Counted from the stretch's first letter, positions 45,624-55,168 are shown. The stretch is DNA of 64,000 nucleotides from Alphaproteobacteria bacterium (GCA_020850755.1 JADZEB010000022.1:80581-144580); one strand, 5' to 3'. Translations and numbers: made by a program. The notes: generated by a model from the letters alone, not told the origin.

Positions 45624-46886
45624 TCAGCCGCGGCCCCAGGCGCGGGCGCGCAGGGGCGCGGGGCGGGCCAGCACCATCAGCTGCGCGCGCATCTCGGCGG
45701 TAGAGAGCGGGAAGTTGCCGGTCTCGGTCGGGCCGATGATCGCCTCGGGCGGCAGGCGGCCGAGCACCGCCTGCACGCGCACCGCCGTTGCCATGGAAAG
45801 CCCCGCCTTCCAGCACAAGGCGACGATGCCCTTGGCGCTGCGCAGTTCCACCGCGCGCGCGACATGGGCGTGATCCACCGCCGCCTTGGTGGAGAGAAGC
45901 GCGGTGAGGAAGGGGGCGTCGCCCTCGGATGCGGTGGCCAGGATCACCGCCTCGTCCAGTTCGCCCATCTCCTGCAACTGGCGCGCGCGCGCCAGCGGAT
46001 CGGAGGCGATCTCGGTCGCGGTCTGCAGCTTGACGCGCTCCTGCACGGCATGGCGGATGCGCTTGACAATGTCGGGCTTGAGGTCGCCGCGCGTGGCCAG
46101 CACCTGTGCCAGCCGGTCGGTCACGACGCTAGCCAGTGCCAGCGCGATGCGCGGCGGCAGGGCGGGGCGATGCACCAGCGGTTCCTGGAACTCGGTGATC
46201 TCGGCCGCGCGCGCGACCAGGAAATCGAGCGTCGTCTCGCGGATGCGGGCCGATGGGTTGCGCAGAAGCGCGCCCACCGCCTCGATCTCCTCGGTCGCGG
46301 CGATGGCATCACCCACATCCTCGCCGAGATTGTCGCGCCGCGCGATCGCACAAAGCGCGGCTGGCGACAACCCTTCGGCGATCAGGCCGAGCAGGTCCTC
46401 GTCGGTGAGCAACGGCGAGTTGGACAGCACCGGCACCGACACCGATGGGGCCACGTCGCGCGCGATGCGCAGGATCAGATCGTGCGGCGCGTCCGGCATG
46501 CCTTTCACTGTCTCGGCGATGGCAGCACGCACGGCGATGGTCGCGTCTTCCACCAGCCGCGTCAGCACCTCGGCCGTGAGCCGGCCGAGCCGGTCGCGCC
46601 CGGCATCCGAGATGGTCGGTGCGAGCGTCGCCACCTTGCGCGCGAGCGTGACGCGCACCGGATCGGCGGCGTCGGCCAGCAGCAGCATGTCGGCCTGGCG
46701 CGGCGTGGCCGTGTTGGCGGCAACTGCGGCGCGCACGCCCGGGCTCTGGTCGGAGGCGAGGTAGTAGAGCATCTCGGGCGGCGTGTCGGGACGCGCCGCC
46801 AGCGCCGCGCGCTGCGCCGCGTCGCCCGCGCGCGCGATCGCCTTCGCCTCGTCATAGCTTGGTCGGAGCGGCAGGACATTGCCCAT
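45624..46886 (-). CDS. DUF2336 domain protein (HEAT-like helical repeats)
   Basis: This 420-residue protein belongs to DUF2336, found mainly in alphaproteobacteria. It is nearly all helical, with repeated units resembling HEAT repeats, for example RPDTPPEMLYYLASDQSPGVRAAVAAN and DPVRVTLARKVATLAPTISDAGR. Further units include LLTDEDLLGLIAEGLSP and LLRNPSARIRETTLDFL. The function is unknown; relatives have been tied to cell-cycle or motility signalling, and the diguanylate cyclase 25 bp upstream on the same strand supports a signalling role. The ATG at 46886 begins the conserved sequence. Confidence 0.85.
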   Translation of the reverse strand: MGNVLPLRPSYDEAKAIARAGDAAQRAALAARPDTPPEMLYYLASDQSPGVRAAVAANTATPRQADMLLLADAADPVRVTLARKVATLAPTISDAGRDRLGRLTAEVLTRLVEDATIAVRAAIAETVKGMPDAPHDLILRIARDVAPSVSVPVLSNSPLLTDEDLLGLIAEGLSPAALCAIARRDNLGEDVGDAIAATEEIEAVGALLRNPSARIRETTLDFLVARAAEITEFQEPLVHRPALPPRIALALASVVTDRLAQVLATRGDLKPDIVKRIRHAVQERVKLQTATEIASDPLARARQLQEMGELDEAVILATASEGDAPFLTALLSTKAAVDHAHVARAVELRSAKGIVALCWKAGLSMATAVRVQAVLGRLPPEAIIGPTETGNFPLSTAEMRAQLMVLARPAPLRARAWGRG

Positions 46887-46911
46887 CAGCCCGCCCCCAT
46901 GGCCGCGCGCC

Positions 46912-48321
46912 TCATGCCGCGACGCGCCAGCAATTCTTGCCGGCGCGCTTGGCGGCATACATGGCCGCGTCGGCCCGATCCATCAGCGCGTCGAGATCGG
47001 GCGGATGGGTCGGGTCGAAACAGGCGAGCCCGGCCGAGAAGCTGAGCGGTACATCCTTCCCGGCGGAGTGGTGCACCAGATGCTCGGTGGCGCGCACCAC
47101 CTCGGCCACGCGCGCTTTCGCGACATGCGGCTCGATCCCTTCCAGCCAGAGCGCGAACTCGTCCCCGCCCAGGCGCCCGGCCAAGTCGCCCGGGCGGATC
47201 GCGCGCTGCAGCTCTGCGGCGGCGGCGCGCAGCGCCGCATCGCCGGCCGCATGCCCGAGCCGGTCGTTGACGCTCTTGAAATTGTCTAGATCGACATAGA
47301 CCAGCGCCCCGCGCCCACCCTCGGCCGCGAGACGCTTGAGCCGGCGTTGCATCGCGTGCATGAAGCCGGCGCGGTTGAGCAGGCCGGTCAGCGCATCGGT
47401 GCGCGCATCGCGTTCGAGCTGGCGCTCCACCGCCGTGCGCGACAGGAGCTCGGCCGCCGTGATCGCAAGCCCGCCCACCAGCGCCGCGTCGTCCTCGGTC
47501 CAGTTCAGATGCGCATTCTCGCGCCACAGGACGAGCGCCCCGAGATGCCCCTCGGGTGCCCGGCACAGCACGACGAGAACGGAAAGCCCCTCCATCGTCG
47601 TGATCGTGGCGGGCGCTGCCCTGCCTGCGATGCAGCGATCGGCCAGCGCCGCGATCGGCGCCGGCACGGCCCCGGTCGTGGCCAGGACCTCGCTCTCGCC
47701 GTCCGCGTCGGCCCGCATGAGGATCGCGACCTGGTCCGCCCCCAGGATCGGCGCCATCGCCACCGGGAAGGCGGCGAGCATGCCCGCCCCGCTGGTCTCG
47801 CTGCGCACGCGGCGCATGATGAAGTCGCTCACCGCCTCGCAGCGGCGGGCATGCGCCAGCGCCGCCTCGGCCTGTTCCTCGGTCGTGATGTCGCGGGCGA
47901 CGCCGCGCACGCCGACCTGCCGGCCGATCGCGTCGCGCAGCGGCACGGCCGAGACCAGAAGGCAGGCTTCCTCGCCATCGCCGCGACGGAACCAGACCCG
48001 CTCGTTGCGCACCGGGCTCATCGGATTGAGGCCCGACGAGATGATGCCTGCCGGCGAGGCAACCGCCAGGCTCTGCGCCGGCCGTCCGATCAACTGCGCC
48101 GCGGTCCAGCCGAAGGCGGTATCGGGCGTGACGAAGGTGAAGCAGCCATCCGGCCCCGTCTCCCACGCTATGTCCACGGCCATGGCCACGAAATCGCGCC
48201 AGCGCGTGCGCGATTCCAGCAGCACATCGTGCAGGGCTGCCGGCAATATCGGCGATCGCCCGGGGCCGCCATCGGTCATCGTCGAATCGCTCGTGGCTGG
48301 ATACAGTATCGGCATACGCAC
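46912..48321 (-). CDS. PAS-GAF-like-GGDEF diguanylate cyclase
   Basis: This 469-residue protein has a PAS domain (about 40-150; WETGPDGCFTFVTPDTAFGWTAAQLIG) and a GAF-like region (about 160-300). A GGDEF domain closes it: DALTGLLNRAGFMHAMQRRL, YVDLDNFKSVND and GRLGGDEFALWL. RPGD lies exactly five residues before GGDEF and fits the RxxD inhibitory site. It should make cyclic di-GMP. No transmembrane segment is visible, so sensing is cytoplasmic. The ATG at 48321 may be preceded by the real promoter in the 134 bp shared with dapD; methionine 15 is an alternative start. Confidence 0.92.
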   Translation of the reverse strand: MRMPILYPATSDSTMTDGGPGRSPILPAALHDVLLESRTRWRDFVAMAVDIAWETGPDGCFTFVTPDTAFGWTAAQLIGRPAQSLAVASPAGIISSGLNPMSPVRNERVWFRRGDGEEACLLVSAVPLRDAIGRQVGVRGVARDITTEEQAEAALAHARRCEAVSDFIMRRVRSETSGAGMLAAFPVAMAPILGADQVAILMRADADGESEVLATTGAVPAPIAALADRCIAGRAAPATITTMEGLSVLVVLCRAPEGHLGALVLWRENAHLNWTEDDAALVGGLAITAAELLSRTAVERQLERDARTDALTGLLNRAGFMHAMQRRLKRLAAEGGRGALVYVDLDNFKSVNDRLGHAAGDAALRAAAAELQRAIRPGDLAGRLGGDEFALWLEGIEPHVAKARVAEVVRATEHLVHHSAGKDVPLSFSAGLACFDPTHPPDLDALMDRADAAMYAAKRAGKNCWRVAA

Positions 48322-48455
48322 AATGCGGCGGAACGCTTAACCGAGGATGAAGCGGCACGGTGCGCCTGCCCGCCTGCCTACCGTTGACAGGCCATCTGCC
48401 CCGCCGCATCGTGCCGCCCGCCCCCTGCCCCACTTCCGAGCCCTGGAGCCTCCGC

Positions 48456-49154
48456 ATGAGCCAGTCCGCCCTGCAAGCCGCCATCGAAGCCCTGTGGGAG
48501 CGTCGCGACGGCCTCAACCCGGCCACCGGCGGGCAGGACCGCGCTGCGGTGGAGCAGGCGCTCGACCTGCTCGATTCCGGCGAAGCGCGCGTGGCGGAGA
48601 AGACCGCTTCCGGCTGGCAGGTGAACGACTGGTTGAAGAAGGCAGTGCTTCTGTCCTTTCGCCTGTTCGATTCCTGGCCGATGGCCAACGGCCCCGACGG
48701 CGCGCCCTGGTTCGACAAGGTCAACCCCAAGACCAAGGGCTGGGACATCGAGCGCTTCAAGAAGGCCGGCTTCCGCAGCGTGCCCGGCGCGATCGTGCGC
48801 CGCTCGGCCTATGTCGGGCCGGGCGTGATCCTGATGCCCTCCTTCGTCAATGTCGGCGCCTATGTTGGCAGCGGCACCATGATCGACACCTGGGCGACGG
48901 TGGGCTCCTGCGCGCAGGTGGGCAAGAACTGCCACATCTCGGGCGGCGTCGGCCTGGGCGGCGTGCTGGAACCCTTGCAGGCCGGCCCGGTGATCATCGA
49001 GGACAATTGCTTCATCGGCGCCCGCTCCGAGGTGGTGGAGGGCGTGGTGGTCGAGACCGGCTCGGTGCTGTCGATGGGCGTGGTCATCGGCGCCCCGACC
49101 CAGATCGTCGATCGCGCCACCGGCGAGGTGTTCACGGGCCGCGTGCCGGCCTAG
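48456..49154 (+). CDS. dapD: Tetrahydrodipicolinate N-succinyltransferase DapD, ended by an in-frame TAG
   Basis: DapD succinylates tetrahydrodipicolinate in the lysine/diaminopimelate pathway. The readable 232 residues have the N-terminal domain and most of the left-handed helix: [51 protein letters not shown] in sections, [36 protein letters not shown]. The family ends GRVPAYSVVVPG and a tail of about 45 residues; here the Tyr codon is TAG (49152-49154), cutting the protein about 48 residues short of the usual 274-285. TGGAG precedes the ATG. It is followed by dapE. Confidence 0.92.
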   Translation: MSQSALQAAIEALWERRDGLNPATGGQDRAAVEQALDLLDSGEARVAEKTASGWQVNDWLKKAVLLSFRLFDSWPMANGPDGAPWFDKVNPKTKGWDIERFKKAGFRSVPGAIVRRSAYVGPGVILMPSFVNVGAYVGSGTMIDTWATVGSCAQVGKNCHISGGVGLGGVLEPLQAGPVIIEDNCFIGARSEVVEGVVVETGSVLSMGVVIGAPTQIVDRATGEVFTGRVPA

Positions 49155-49298
49155 TCGGTGGTAGTGCCGGGCACGCTGCCGGGCAGGCCCCTGCCCGATG
49201 GCAGCCCGGGGCCCGGCCTCTATTGCGCGGTGATCGTCAAGCGCGTGGACGAGCGCACCCGCGCCAAGACCTCGATCAACGACCTCCTGCGCGACTGA
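49152..49298 (+). pseudogene. dapD: Conserved dapD C-terminal tail beyond the amber codon
   Basis: After TAG the same frame runs on for 48 codons to TGA at 49296-49298 and encodes [39 protein letters not shown] and INDLLRD. This is the DapD C-terminus, including the [11 protein letters not shown] block. Its frame and codons are undamaged, so the amber codon is either recent, read through, or an error in the sequence. It lies 13 bp before dapE. Confidence 0.85.
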
Positions 49299-49311
49299 GG
49301 GCGGCGGCGCC

Positions 49312-50508
49312 ATGCCCGCGGCCCCCGCCACGGCCGGACCGGGCGCGCCGAGCGCGCCGGCACTCGATCCCGTATCCCTGGCCCAGGCGCTGATCCGCTG
49401 CGCCTCGGTGACACCAGCCGATGCGGGGGCGCAGTCCGTGCTGCGCGCGGTACTGGAGCCGCTCGGCTTCGCCTGCACCGACCTGCCCTTCGGCGAGGGC
49501 GAGGCACGCATCGAGAACCTTTATGCCCGCATCGGCTCGGGCGCGCCGCATTTCTGCTTCGCCGGCCACACCGATGTCGTGCCGCCCGGCAACGCGCCCT
49601 GGGCCGATGATCCCTTCGCCGCCACGATCCGCGACGGGCGGCTGTTCGGACGCGGCGCCTGCGACATGAAGGGCGCGATCGCCTGCTTCGCCGCCGCCGC
49701 CGCGCGCCACCTGGCCGCGCGCGGGGGCCGGCCGGCCGGCTCGATCAGCCTCCTGATCACCGGCGACGAGGAAGGGCCGGCGGTGAACGGCACCGTGCGC
49801 ATGCTCGACTGGCTCGCCGCGCGCGGGGAGATACCGGATTTCTGCCTGGTGGGCGAGCCCACCAATGTCGATCGCCTGGGCGACATGGTGAAGATCGGCC
49901 GGCGCGGCAGCATGAACGGCAGCATCACCGTGCATGGCACGCAGGGGCATGTCGCCTATCCGCATCTCGCCGACAATCCGGTGCTGCGGCTGGTGCGCAT
50001 GCTTGAGGCGCTGACGGCCGAGCCGCTCGACCAGGGCACCAACTGGTTCCAGCCCTCCTCGCTCCAGCCGACGACCTTCGATGTCGGCAACCCGGCGACG
50101 AACGTGATCCCCGCACGCGCTGCGGCCCGCTTCAACATCCGCTTCAACGACCGCCATACCGGCGAGAGCCTGACGCGCTGGGTGCGCGAGAGGCTGGACG
50201 CGGCGGGCGGGCGCTACACGCTCGATGTCGAGGTGTCGGGCGAGGCGTTCCTGACCAGGCCCGGCGCCGATGTGGAACGGCTGTCGGCGGCGATCGAGGC
50301 CGTGACCGGAATCAAGCCGCGCCTCGATACGGGCGGGGGCACATCGGATGCGCGCTTCATCGCGCGCCACTGCCCGGTGGCCGAGTTCGGCCTGGTCGGG
50401 CGCACCATGCACAAGGCGGACGAGAACGTGCCGGTGGCCGACCTCGTGGCGCTGACAGACATCTACGCCGCCGTGCTCGACGCCTTCCTGCCCGCAAGCG
50501 GGGCATGA
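49312..50508 (+). CDS. dapE: Succinyl-diaminopimelate desuccinylase DapE
   Basis: DapE removes succinate from N-succinyl-LL-diaminopimelate, two steps after DapD. The 398-residue M20 metallopeptidase has [21 protein letters not shown] with the first metal ligand, [27 protein letters not shown] with the catalytic Glu, [27 protein letters not shown] in parts, [10 protein letters not shown] and [14 protein letters not shown]. It starts with an Ala/Pro lead of 18 residues. The stop overlaps the next gene by four bases. Confidence 0.96.
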   Translation: MPAAPATAGPGAPSAPALDPVSLAQALIRCASVTPADAGAQSVLRAVLEPLGFACTDLPFGEGEARIENLYARIGSGAPHFCFAGHTDVVPPGNAPWADDPFAATIRDGRLFGRGACDMKGAIACFAAAAARHLAARGGRPAGSISLLITGDEEGPAVNGTVRMLDWLAARGEIPDFCLVGEPTNVDRLGDMVKIGRRGSMNGSITVHGTQGHVAYPHLADNPVLRLVRMLEALTAEPLDQGTNWFQPSSLQPTTFDVGNPATNVIPARAAARFNIRFNDRHTGESLTRWVRERLDAAGGRYTLDVEVSGEAFLTRPGADVERLSAAIEAVTGIKPRLDTGGGTSDARFIARHCPVAEFGLVGRTMHKADENVPVADLVALTDIYAAVLDAFLPASGA

Positions 50509-51092
50509 GCGAGGGGCGCGCGGCGCGCGGGCTTGCCGCCGCGCTGCGGCTGGCCATCGGCCGCAGCGATGCCGTCGCGCGCTTCGAGGACACGCCGGCC
50601 GCCTACTGGCACGCGCTGCTCTCGGCGGGGCTTGCGGCGATCCCCGGCGTGATCGTGCTCAAGCTCGCCGGGGCCGAGGCGGTGCAGGCCGGCTCCTCCG
50701 GCGCGGCGCGCATGCTGGCGGCCGAAGCGATCGCCTACCTGGTCGGCTGGACGCTGTTCCCGGTGGTGATGCTGTCGATCGCCCGAGCGCTCAACCGCCG
50801 GGCGCAGGTGCTGCGCTACCTGGTCGGCTGGAACTGGACCAATCTCGTGCAGGTGATGGTCCAGGCCCCGCTCGGGCTCTTGTCGCTCGCCGGCCTGCTG
50901 CCGGGGGCGGTGCTCGATGGTCTGACCATCGCCGCGCTGCTGTGGGGCTTCTGGTATGGCTGGCTGCTCGCCCGCCACGCGCTCGACATATCGGGCGGGC
51001 AGGCGGCGATGGTCGTGGCGATCGACCTGTTCACGAGCCTGCTCGTCTCCACCATCGCGCTGCACATGCACCGCACCGGCCCGGTGGCGTAG
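50505..51092 (+). CDS. Conserved alphaproteobacterial membrane protein, unknown function
   Basis: This 195-residue protein has four or five hydrophobic segments (about 40-58, 73-95, 115-138, 143-160 and 172-190) and starts with a cytoplasmic amphipathic lead containing [18 protein letters not shown] know of similar proteins of unknown role in the Rhodospirillales. It overlaps dapE by four bases (ATGA), so it is translated with it. No catalytic motif is visible. Confidence 0.75.
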   Translation: MSEGRAARGLAAALRLAIGRSDAVARFEDTPAAYWHALLSAGLAAIPGVIVLKLAGAEAVQAGSSGAARMLAAEAIAYLVGWTLFPVVMLSIARALNRRAQVLRYLVGWNWTNLVQVMVQAPLGLLSLAGLLPGAVLDGLTIAALLWGFWYGWLLARHALDISGGQAAMVVAIDLFTSLLVSTIALHMHRTGPVA

Positions 51093-51114
51093 CGCGCACC
51101 GAGGCCACCTGGTC

Positions 51115-51894
51115 CTACTCCGGCATGCCGCCCGGTCCCGCCCAGGTCTCGCCCGGATAGCGCACGGCGAGGAAGGTCAGCCCCTCGGCCGGCGCGGTCG
51201 GGCCGGCGGCGCGGCGGTCGCGCCCGGCCAGGATCTCGGCCACGCGCGCGACCGGCCACTTGCCCTCGCCCACGCGCTTGAGCGTGCCCACCATGTTGCG
51301 CACCTGGTGGTGGAGGAAGCTCCGCGCGCGGGTGGAGATGACGATCTCCTCGCCCCGGCGCGCGACGTGCAGCAGCGCCAGGGTGCGCAGCGGCGATTTC
51401 GCCTGGCACAAGGCGGCGCGGAAGGCCGAGAAATCGTGTCGCCCGACCAGAAGCTGCGCTGCCGCGTGCATGGCCCCGGCGTCGAGCGGCATCTGCACAT
51501 GCCAGACCCGCCCCATCTCCAGCGCTGGAGGGGCGCGGCGGTTGAGGATGCGGTAGCGATATGCACGCTCGATCGCCGAGAAGCGCGCGTGCCAGCCTTC
51601 CGGCGCCTCGCTCGCGGCCAGCACGGCGATGCGGTGCGGCTTGATATGGAAGTTGAGCGCATCGCGCACCGTGCCGGGCGGATAGGCGCGCGGCAGGTCG
51701 ATATGCGCGACCTGCCCGGCGGCATGCACGCCCGAATCGGTGCGCCCCGCCGCAACCGCCGCGACCGGCGCGCTCCCGGCCAGCTTCGCCGCCGCCGCCT
51801 CGATCACCGCCTGCACCGAGACGCCCTCGGCCTGGCGCTGCCAGCCGACGAAGCCGGTCCCGTCATATTCGAGCGTCAGGCGATAGCGCGGCAT
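51115..51894 (-). CDS. truA: tRNA pseudouridine(38-40) synthase TruA
   Basis: TruA isomerises uridines 38-40 in the anticodon stem of many tRNAs. The 259-residue product has YRLTLEYDGTGFVGWQRQ, AGRTDSGVHAAGQVAHIDL with the catalytic Asp, DFSAFRAALCQAKSPLRTL and RSFLHHQVRNMVGTL. It is 25 bp downstream of fmt on the same strand, the familiar def-fmt-truA order. Confidence 0.96.
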   Translation of the reverse strand: MPRYRLTLEYDGTGFVGWQRQAEGVSVQAVIEAAAAKLAGSAPVAAVAAGRTDSGVHAAGQVAHIDLPRAYPPGTVRDALNFHIKPHRIAVLAASEAPEGWHARFSAIERAYRYRILNRRAPPALEMGRVWHVQMPLDAGAMHAAAQLLVGRHDFSAFRAALCQAKSPLRTLALLHVARRGEEIVISTRARSFLHHQVRNMVGTLKRVGEGKWPVARVAEILAGRDRRAAGPTAPAEGLTFLAVRYPGETWAGPGGMPE

Positions 51895-51919
51895 CGTCCG
51901 TGCGCCCCCGCGCCTAGCG

Positions 51920-52885
51920 CTATTCGAGGCGCGTGCCGGGCGGCAGCGGCGTCCCGCGCAGGAACGCCTCCGCCGGCTGCGGCGCCCGGCCGGGCCGTTG
52001 CAGGCGGGTCAGGCGCAGCGCCGTGCCGCCGCCGCAGGCCACCGCCAGACGCTCGTCCAGCACCGTGCCCGGCGCGGCAGCGGCGCGCGCGGCATCGGGC
52101 GCGGCATCAGGTGCGGGCACGGCGGCCAGCACCTTCAGCGCCTCGGCGCCATGCAGGCAGTAGGTGCCGGGCCAGGGGGTGAGCGCGCGCACCTGCCGGT
52201 CGAGCAGGCCTGCCTCGCGCCGCCAGTCGATGCGCCCATCCTCGCGCCCGAGCTTGGGCGCGTAGGTGACACCGGCCGCGGGCTGCGCCACCGGGCGGAG
52301 CGTGCCGGCATCGAGCCCGGCCAGCGCCGCGACGACCAGCCGCGCGCCAAGCTCGGCCAGCGCATCGTGCAGGCTGGCGGCGGTGGTGGCGGGCGTGATC
52401 GGCACCGCCTCGGCCAGCAGCATCGCCCCCGTATCCAGCCCCTCGTCCATCTGCATGATGGTGACGCCGCTCTCGGCATCGCCGGCCAGGATCGCGTGCT
52501 GGATCGGCGCCGCCCCGCGCCAGCGCGGCAACAGCGAGGCGTGGATGTTGAGGCAACCGAGCCGCGGCGCGTCCAGCATCGTGGCGGGCAGGATCAGGCC
52601 GTAGGCGGCGACCACGGCGGCATCGAGCCCGAACGCGGCGAAGGCGGCATGCTCGGCCGCGTCCTTGCGCAGCCGCGCGGGCGTGCGCACAGGAAGGCCG
52701 AGTTCCTCGGCGGCGCGGTGGACCGGCGCCTTCTGCACCGCCTGGCCGCGACCGGCCGGGCGCGGCGGCTGGCAGTAAACGGCCGCGATCTCGTGCCCGG
52801 CGGCATGCAGCGCGCGCAAGGCGGGCACGGCGAAATCGGGCGTGCCCATGAAGGCCAGGCGCAGCCGCCGGGCGGGCGCGCTCAC
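51920..52885 (-). CDS. fmt: Methionyl-tRNA formyltransferase
   Basis: Fmt formylates initiator Met-tRNA using 10-formyltetrahydrofolate. The 321-residue product has [30 protein letters not shown] with its substrate loop, [25 protein letters not shown] with catalytic Asn and His, [15 protein letters not shown] and the C-terminal domain beginning near residue 205. Its start overlaps the def stop (52882-52885), so the two are coupled. Confidence 0.96.
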   Translation of the reverse strand: MSAPARRLRLAFMGTPDFAVPALRALHAAGHEIAAVYCQPPRPAGRGQAVQKAPVHRAAEELGLPVRTPARLRKDAAEHAAFAAFGLDAAVVAAYGLILPATMLDAPRLGCLNIHASLLPRWRGAAPIQHAILAGDAESGVTIMQMDEGLDTGAMLLAEAVPITPATTAASLHDALAELGARLVVAALAGLDAGTLRPVAQPAAGVTYAPKLGREDGRIDWRREAGLLDRQVRALTPWPGTYCLHGAEALKVLAAVPAPDAAPDAARAAAAPGTVLDERLAVACGGGTALRLTRLQRPGRAPQPAEAFLRGTPLPPGTRLE

Positions 52886-53520
52886 GGCCGGGCGCGCTCC
52901 TGCTCCCGGTCGCGTTCCTTCTCGCGCTTGAGCTTGGCCATCTTGCGCAGGATGATGCCGCGCTTCAGCGCCGAGATGTGATCGACGAACAGGATCCCGT
53001 CGAGATGGTCGATCTCGTGCTGGAGGCAGGTGGCAAGGAGACCGTCCGCTGCCAGTTCCTGCGCCGCACCGGCAAGGTCGAGATAGCGCACGCGCACGGC
53101 GGCGGGCCGCGTCACCTCGGCGAAATGCTCGGGCAGCGACAGGCAGCCCTCCTCGCGCGTGGACAGCTCCTCCGACCGCCAGCTGATCTCGGGATTGACC
53201 AGCGCCAGCGGCGCGCGCTTGCCCTCCTGCTGGAGGTCGATCACGGCAACGCGCAGGCCCACGCCCACCTGCGGCGCGGCCAGCCCGATGCCGGGCGCGG
53301 CATACATGGTGGAGAACATGCGCGCGACGAGATCGCGCACCGCCGCGTCATCGGCCGCGCCGACCGGCCTGGTCCTGGCCTTCAGGCGCGGATCGGGGGC
53401 GAGCAGGATCTGCATGCGCGGCGCCTCGCCCGGCGCGGGGGCGGGCGGGGGCGGCGCGTCGGGGCTCTGGTCGATCCCCTGGTGGAAGGGGGCGGCGGTC
53501 GTGGTGGCGGAGCTGGACAT
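52882..53520 (-). CDS. def: Peptide deformylase
   Basis: Def removes the N-formyl group from new proteins. The three motifs are intact: [19 protein letters not shown] and [14 protein letters not shown] with the metal-binding Cys and two His. A basic helix ends the protein ([21 protein letters not shown]). The ATG at 53520 has AGGTAAT upstream and gives 212 residues with a 35-residue Pro/Ala lead; the ATG at 53415, right before [11 protein letters not shown], would give the usual length of about 177 and is equally credible. Confidence 0.95.
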   Translation of the reverse strand: MSSSATTTAAPFHQGIDQSPDAPPPPAPAPGEAPRMQILLAPDPRLKARTRPVGAADDAAVRDLVARMFSTMYAAPGIGLAAPQVGVGLRVAVIDLQQEGKRAPLALVNPEISWRSEELSTREEGCLSLPEHFAEVTRPAAVRVRYLDLAGAAQELAADGLLATCLQHEIDHLDGILFVDHISALKRGIILRKMAKLKREKERDREQERARP

Positions 53521-54030
53521 GGCGATTACCTATGCCGCCCTGGGCCGGGGATCAAGCGAGGCCGCGGCCCGGGCTGGCCAGAGACGTGCAGGGCCGGGCT
53601 GCGCCGGGCGCGCAGCGCGGGCGGACGGCGCGGGCGGACGGCGCGGGCGGACGGCGCGCGCGGCCGGGGAACGTCCGGGAGCGGCCGGCGGGGGCGAAGG
53701 GGGCCGGCAGACGGGCGGGCGGACGGGGAACGCCCGGGAGTGGCCGGCACGGGCGAAGGGGACGTGCAGACGGCGTGGGCAGACGGCGTGGGCAGACGGC
53801 GTGGGCAGACGGCGTGGGCATACGGCGTGGGCAGAAGGGCGGGCGCGGCCCAAGCCCTGCCAGCACCCCGGCCTTGCTGCCCGCACGCCCCGGCAGCCGC
53901 CCTGGCTTCGCCGCCGCGTGGCCTTGCAACCGCATCCTCGAAAGGCCAGATTTTCGCTAGCGGATGGGGTGCCGCCTTCGGGCCCCGTTCCCGCGCTTGG
54001 CCCGCTCGTCACGAGGAGGCTCGTCGCCCG
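53521..54030. other. Repeat-rich intergenic region upstream of hsp20
   Basis: This 510-bp gap holds stacked repeats and no gene I can support. There is a GCGGGCGGACGGC-like triple near 53625-53665. A duplicated block of about 36 bp follows, beginning GGGGAACGYCCGGGAGYGGCC (about 53666 and 53728). The 13-bp array is at 53767-53831. The stretch 53935-53985 is less GC-rich and may contain the hsp20 promoter; I do not see a clear heat-shock sigma site. Confidence 0.6.
53767..53831. repeat. 13-bp tandem repeat, five units
   Basis: The unit CAGACGGCGTGGG repeats five times head to tail, four identical and the fifth with one change (CATACGGCGTGGG), then decays into CAGAAGGG. The period is not a multiple of three and the array is not in a plausible gene. 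It ends about 200 bp upstream of the hsp20 start. Confidence 0.85.
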
Positions 54031-54495
54031 ATGACCCGTCTTTCCCTGTTCAATTCGCCCCTGCTGCTCGGCTTCGACCATCTTGAGCAGATGCTCGACC
54101 GCGTCGCGAAAAGCTCGGCCGAGGGCTACCCCCCCTACAATATCGAGCAGGTCGGCCCCAACGGGCTGCGCATCACACTGGCGGTGGCCGGATTCACCAT
54201 GGACGACCTCGCCGTGACGGTGGAGGACAACCAGCTCGTCATCCGCGGCAAGCAGAAGGACGATACAGAGGGCCGGGTGTTCCTCCACCGGGGCATCGCC
54301 GCGCGCCAGTTCCAGCGCGCCTTCGTCCTGGCCGAGGGGATCGAGGTGCGCGGCGCCTGGCTGGATAACGGGCTGCTCCACATCGACCTCATGCGCCCGC
54401 AACCGGAAAGCCGCACCCGCACGATCGAGATCGGCAAGGGCGCGCCGGGACGGCGCAACGGCGCCACCACCATCGTGCAAGGCAAGCCGGAATAG
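54031..54495 (+). CDS. Small heat shock protein, Hsp20/IbpA type
   Basis: Hsp20 proteins hold unfolding proteins for refolding by DnaK and ClpB. The 154-residue product starts with FNSPLLLGFDHLEQMLDRVAKSSAEGYPPYNIEQ, seen in parts, typical of class A alphaproteobacterial IbpA. The alpha-crystallin domain follows (ITLAVAGFTMDDLAVTVEDNQLVIRGKQ, FQRAFVLAEGIEVRGAWLDNGLLHIDL). The IxI-type tail motif is seen as RTIEIG. GAGGAGG lies about 14 nt upstream. DUF1150 follows after 146 bp, the usual partner. Confidence 0.94.
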   Translation: MTRLSLFNSPLLLGFDHLEQMLDRVAKSSAEGYPPYNIEQVGPNGLRITLAVAGFTMDDLAVTVEDNQLVIRGKQKDDTEGRVFLHRGIAARQFQRAFVLAEGIEVRGAWLDNGLLHIDLMRPQPESRTRTIEIGKGAPGRRNGATTIVQGKPE

Positions 54496-54641
54496 GGGCT
54501 GTTCGCGTTGCCGGCTAGGCCGCCCGGGCAGCATGCCAGTGCATTAGAATATCGTCACATTCGCAGATCGCACAGGCTGGCGGCCTCGGCTGCTGGCATG
54601 CCGCTTGCGACAGGGGCTCCGACAGCAAGGAGTTCACGCAA

Positions 54642-54899
54642 ATGGCACCGGACATCATGAGCGGCATGGTCGACGAAATCGAGGCGCCCGAGGTCATCCG
54701 CGTCAGCCAGATGACCACCGAGGCCTTCGCCGAGTTCGGTGTCGACGAGTTCGCCTACATCAAGCCGGTCAAGGTCCAGGGCAACTGGGCTTTCGGGATC
54801 TTCGGCGCGGATGGCAAGGCGCTGGGCGTTGCCCCCAACCAGCACACCGCGCTTGCTGCAATTCGCGAACACGCGATGCAGCCGCAGACCCTGCACTGA
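54642..54899 (+). CDS. DUF1150 family protein
   Basis: This 85-residue protein belongs to DUF1150, which sits next to hsp20 in many alphaproteobacteria. FGVDEFAYIKPVKVQGNWAFGIFGADGKALGVA is the conserved core, followed by a short helix with ALAAIREH. AAGGAG precedes the ATG by a normal distance. The role is unknown; the fixed pairing suggests a part in the heat-shock response. A strong terminator follows 57 bp after the stop. Confidence 0.9.
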   Translation: MAPDIMSGMVDEIEAPEVIRVSQMTTEAFAEFGVDEFAYIKPVKVQGNWAFGIFGADGKALGVAPNQHTALAAIREHAMQPQTLH

Positions 54900-54955
54900 G
54901 CGCAGCGCGCCGGGACGCCGCGTCCCGGCATCCCGTTCTGCATCAACCCTGAATT

Positions 54956-54990
54956 GAAAGCGCCCGGCCCCGGTCGGGCGCTTTCGCTTT
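54956..54990 (+). terminator. Rho-independent terminator after DUF1150
   Basis: GAAAGCGCCCG (54956-54966) pairs perfectly with CGGGCGCTTTC (54975-54985) around an eight-base loop, then GCTTT. The A-rich start and T-containing end make it work best for the plus strand, closing the hsp20-DUF1150 unit. Confidence 0.85.
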
Positions 54991-55168
54991 GGGCACACGC
55001 GCTGGCAACCGACGACGGCACTCGCTGGCCGGCTGGCGGCTCCGCAGCCAGCCCGCTCGCCCTCCGCACCCCGGCGCCGCCCCGCTCCCGCCCGGCTTGC
55101 ATGGCGCTTCGGCGCGGGCGAGAGTAGCGCCCCGTTCGAACTCATCCGCATGCGAGGGAGGATCGCCC

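Noticed and set aside
53935..54030. RpoH-type heat-shock promoter before hsp20
   Set aside because: CTCGAAA resembles a -35 element, but no acceptable -10 element follows at the right distance.
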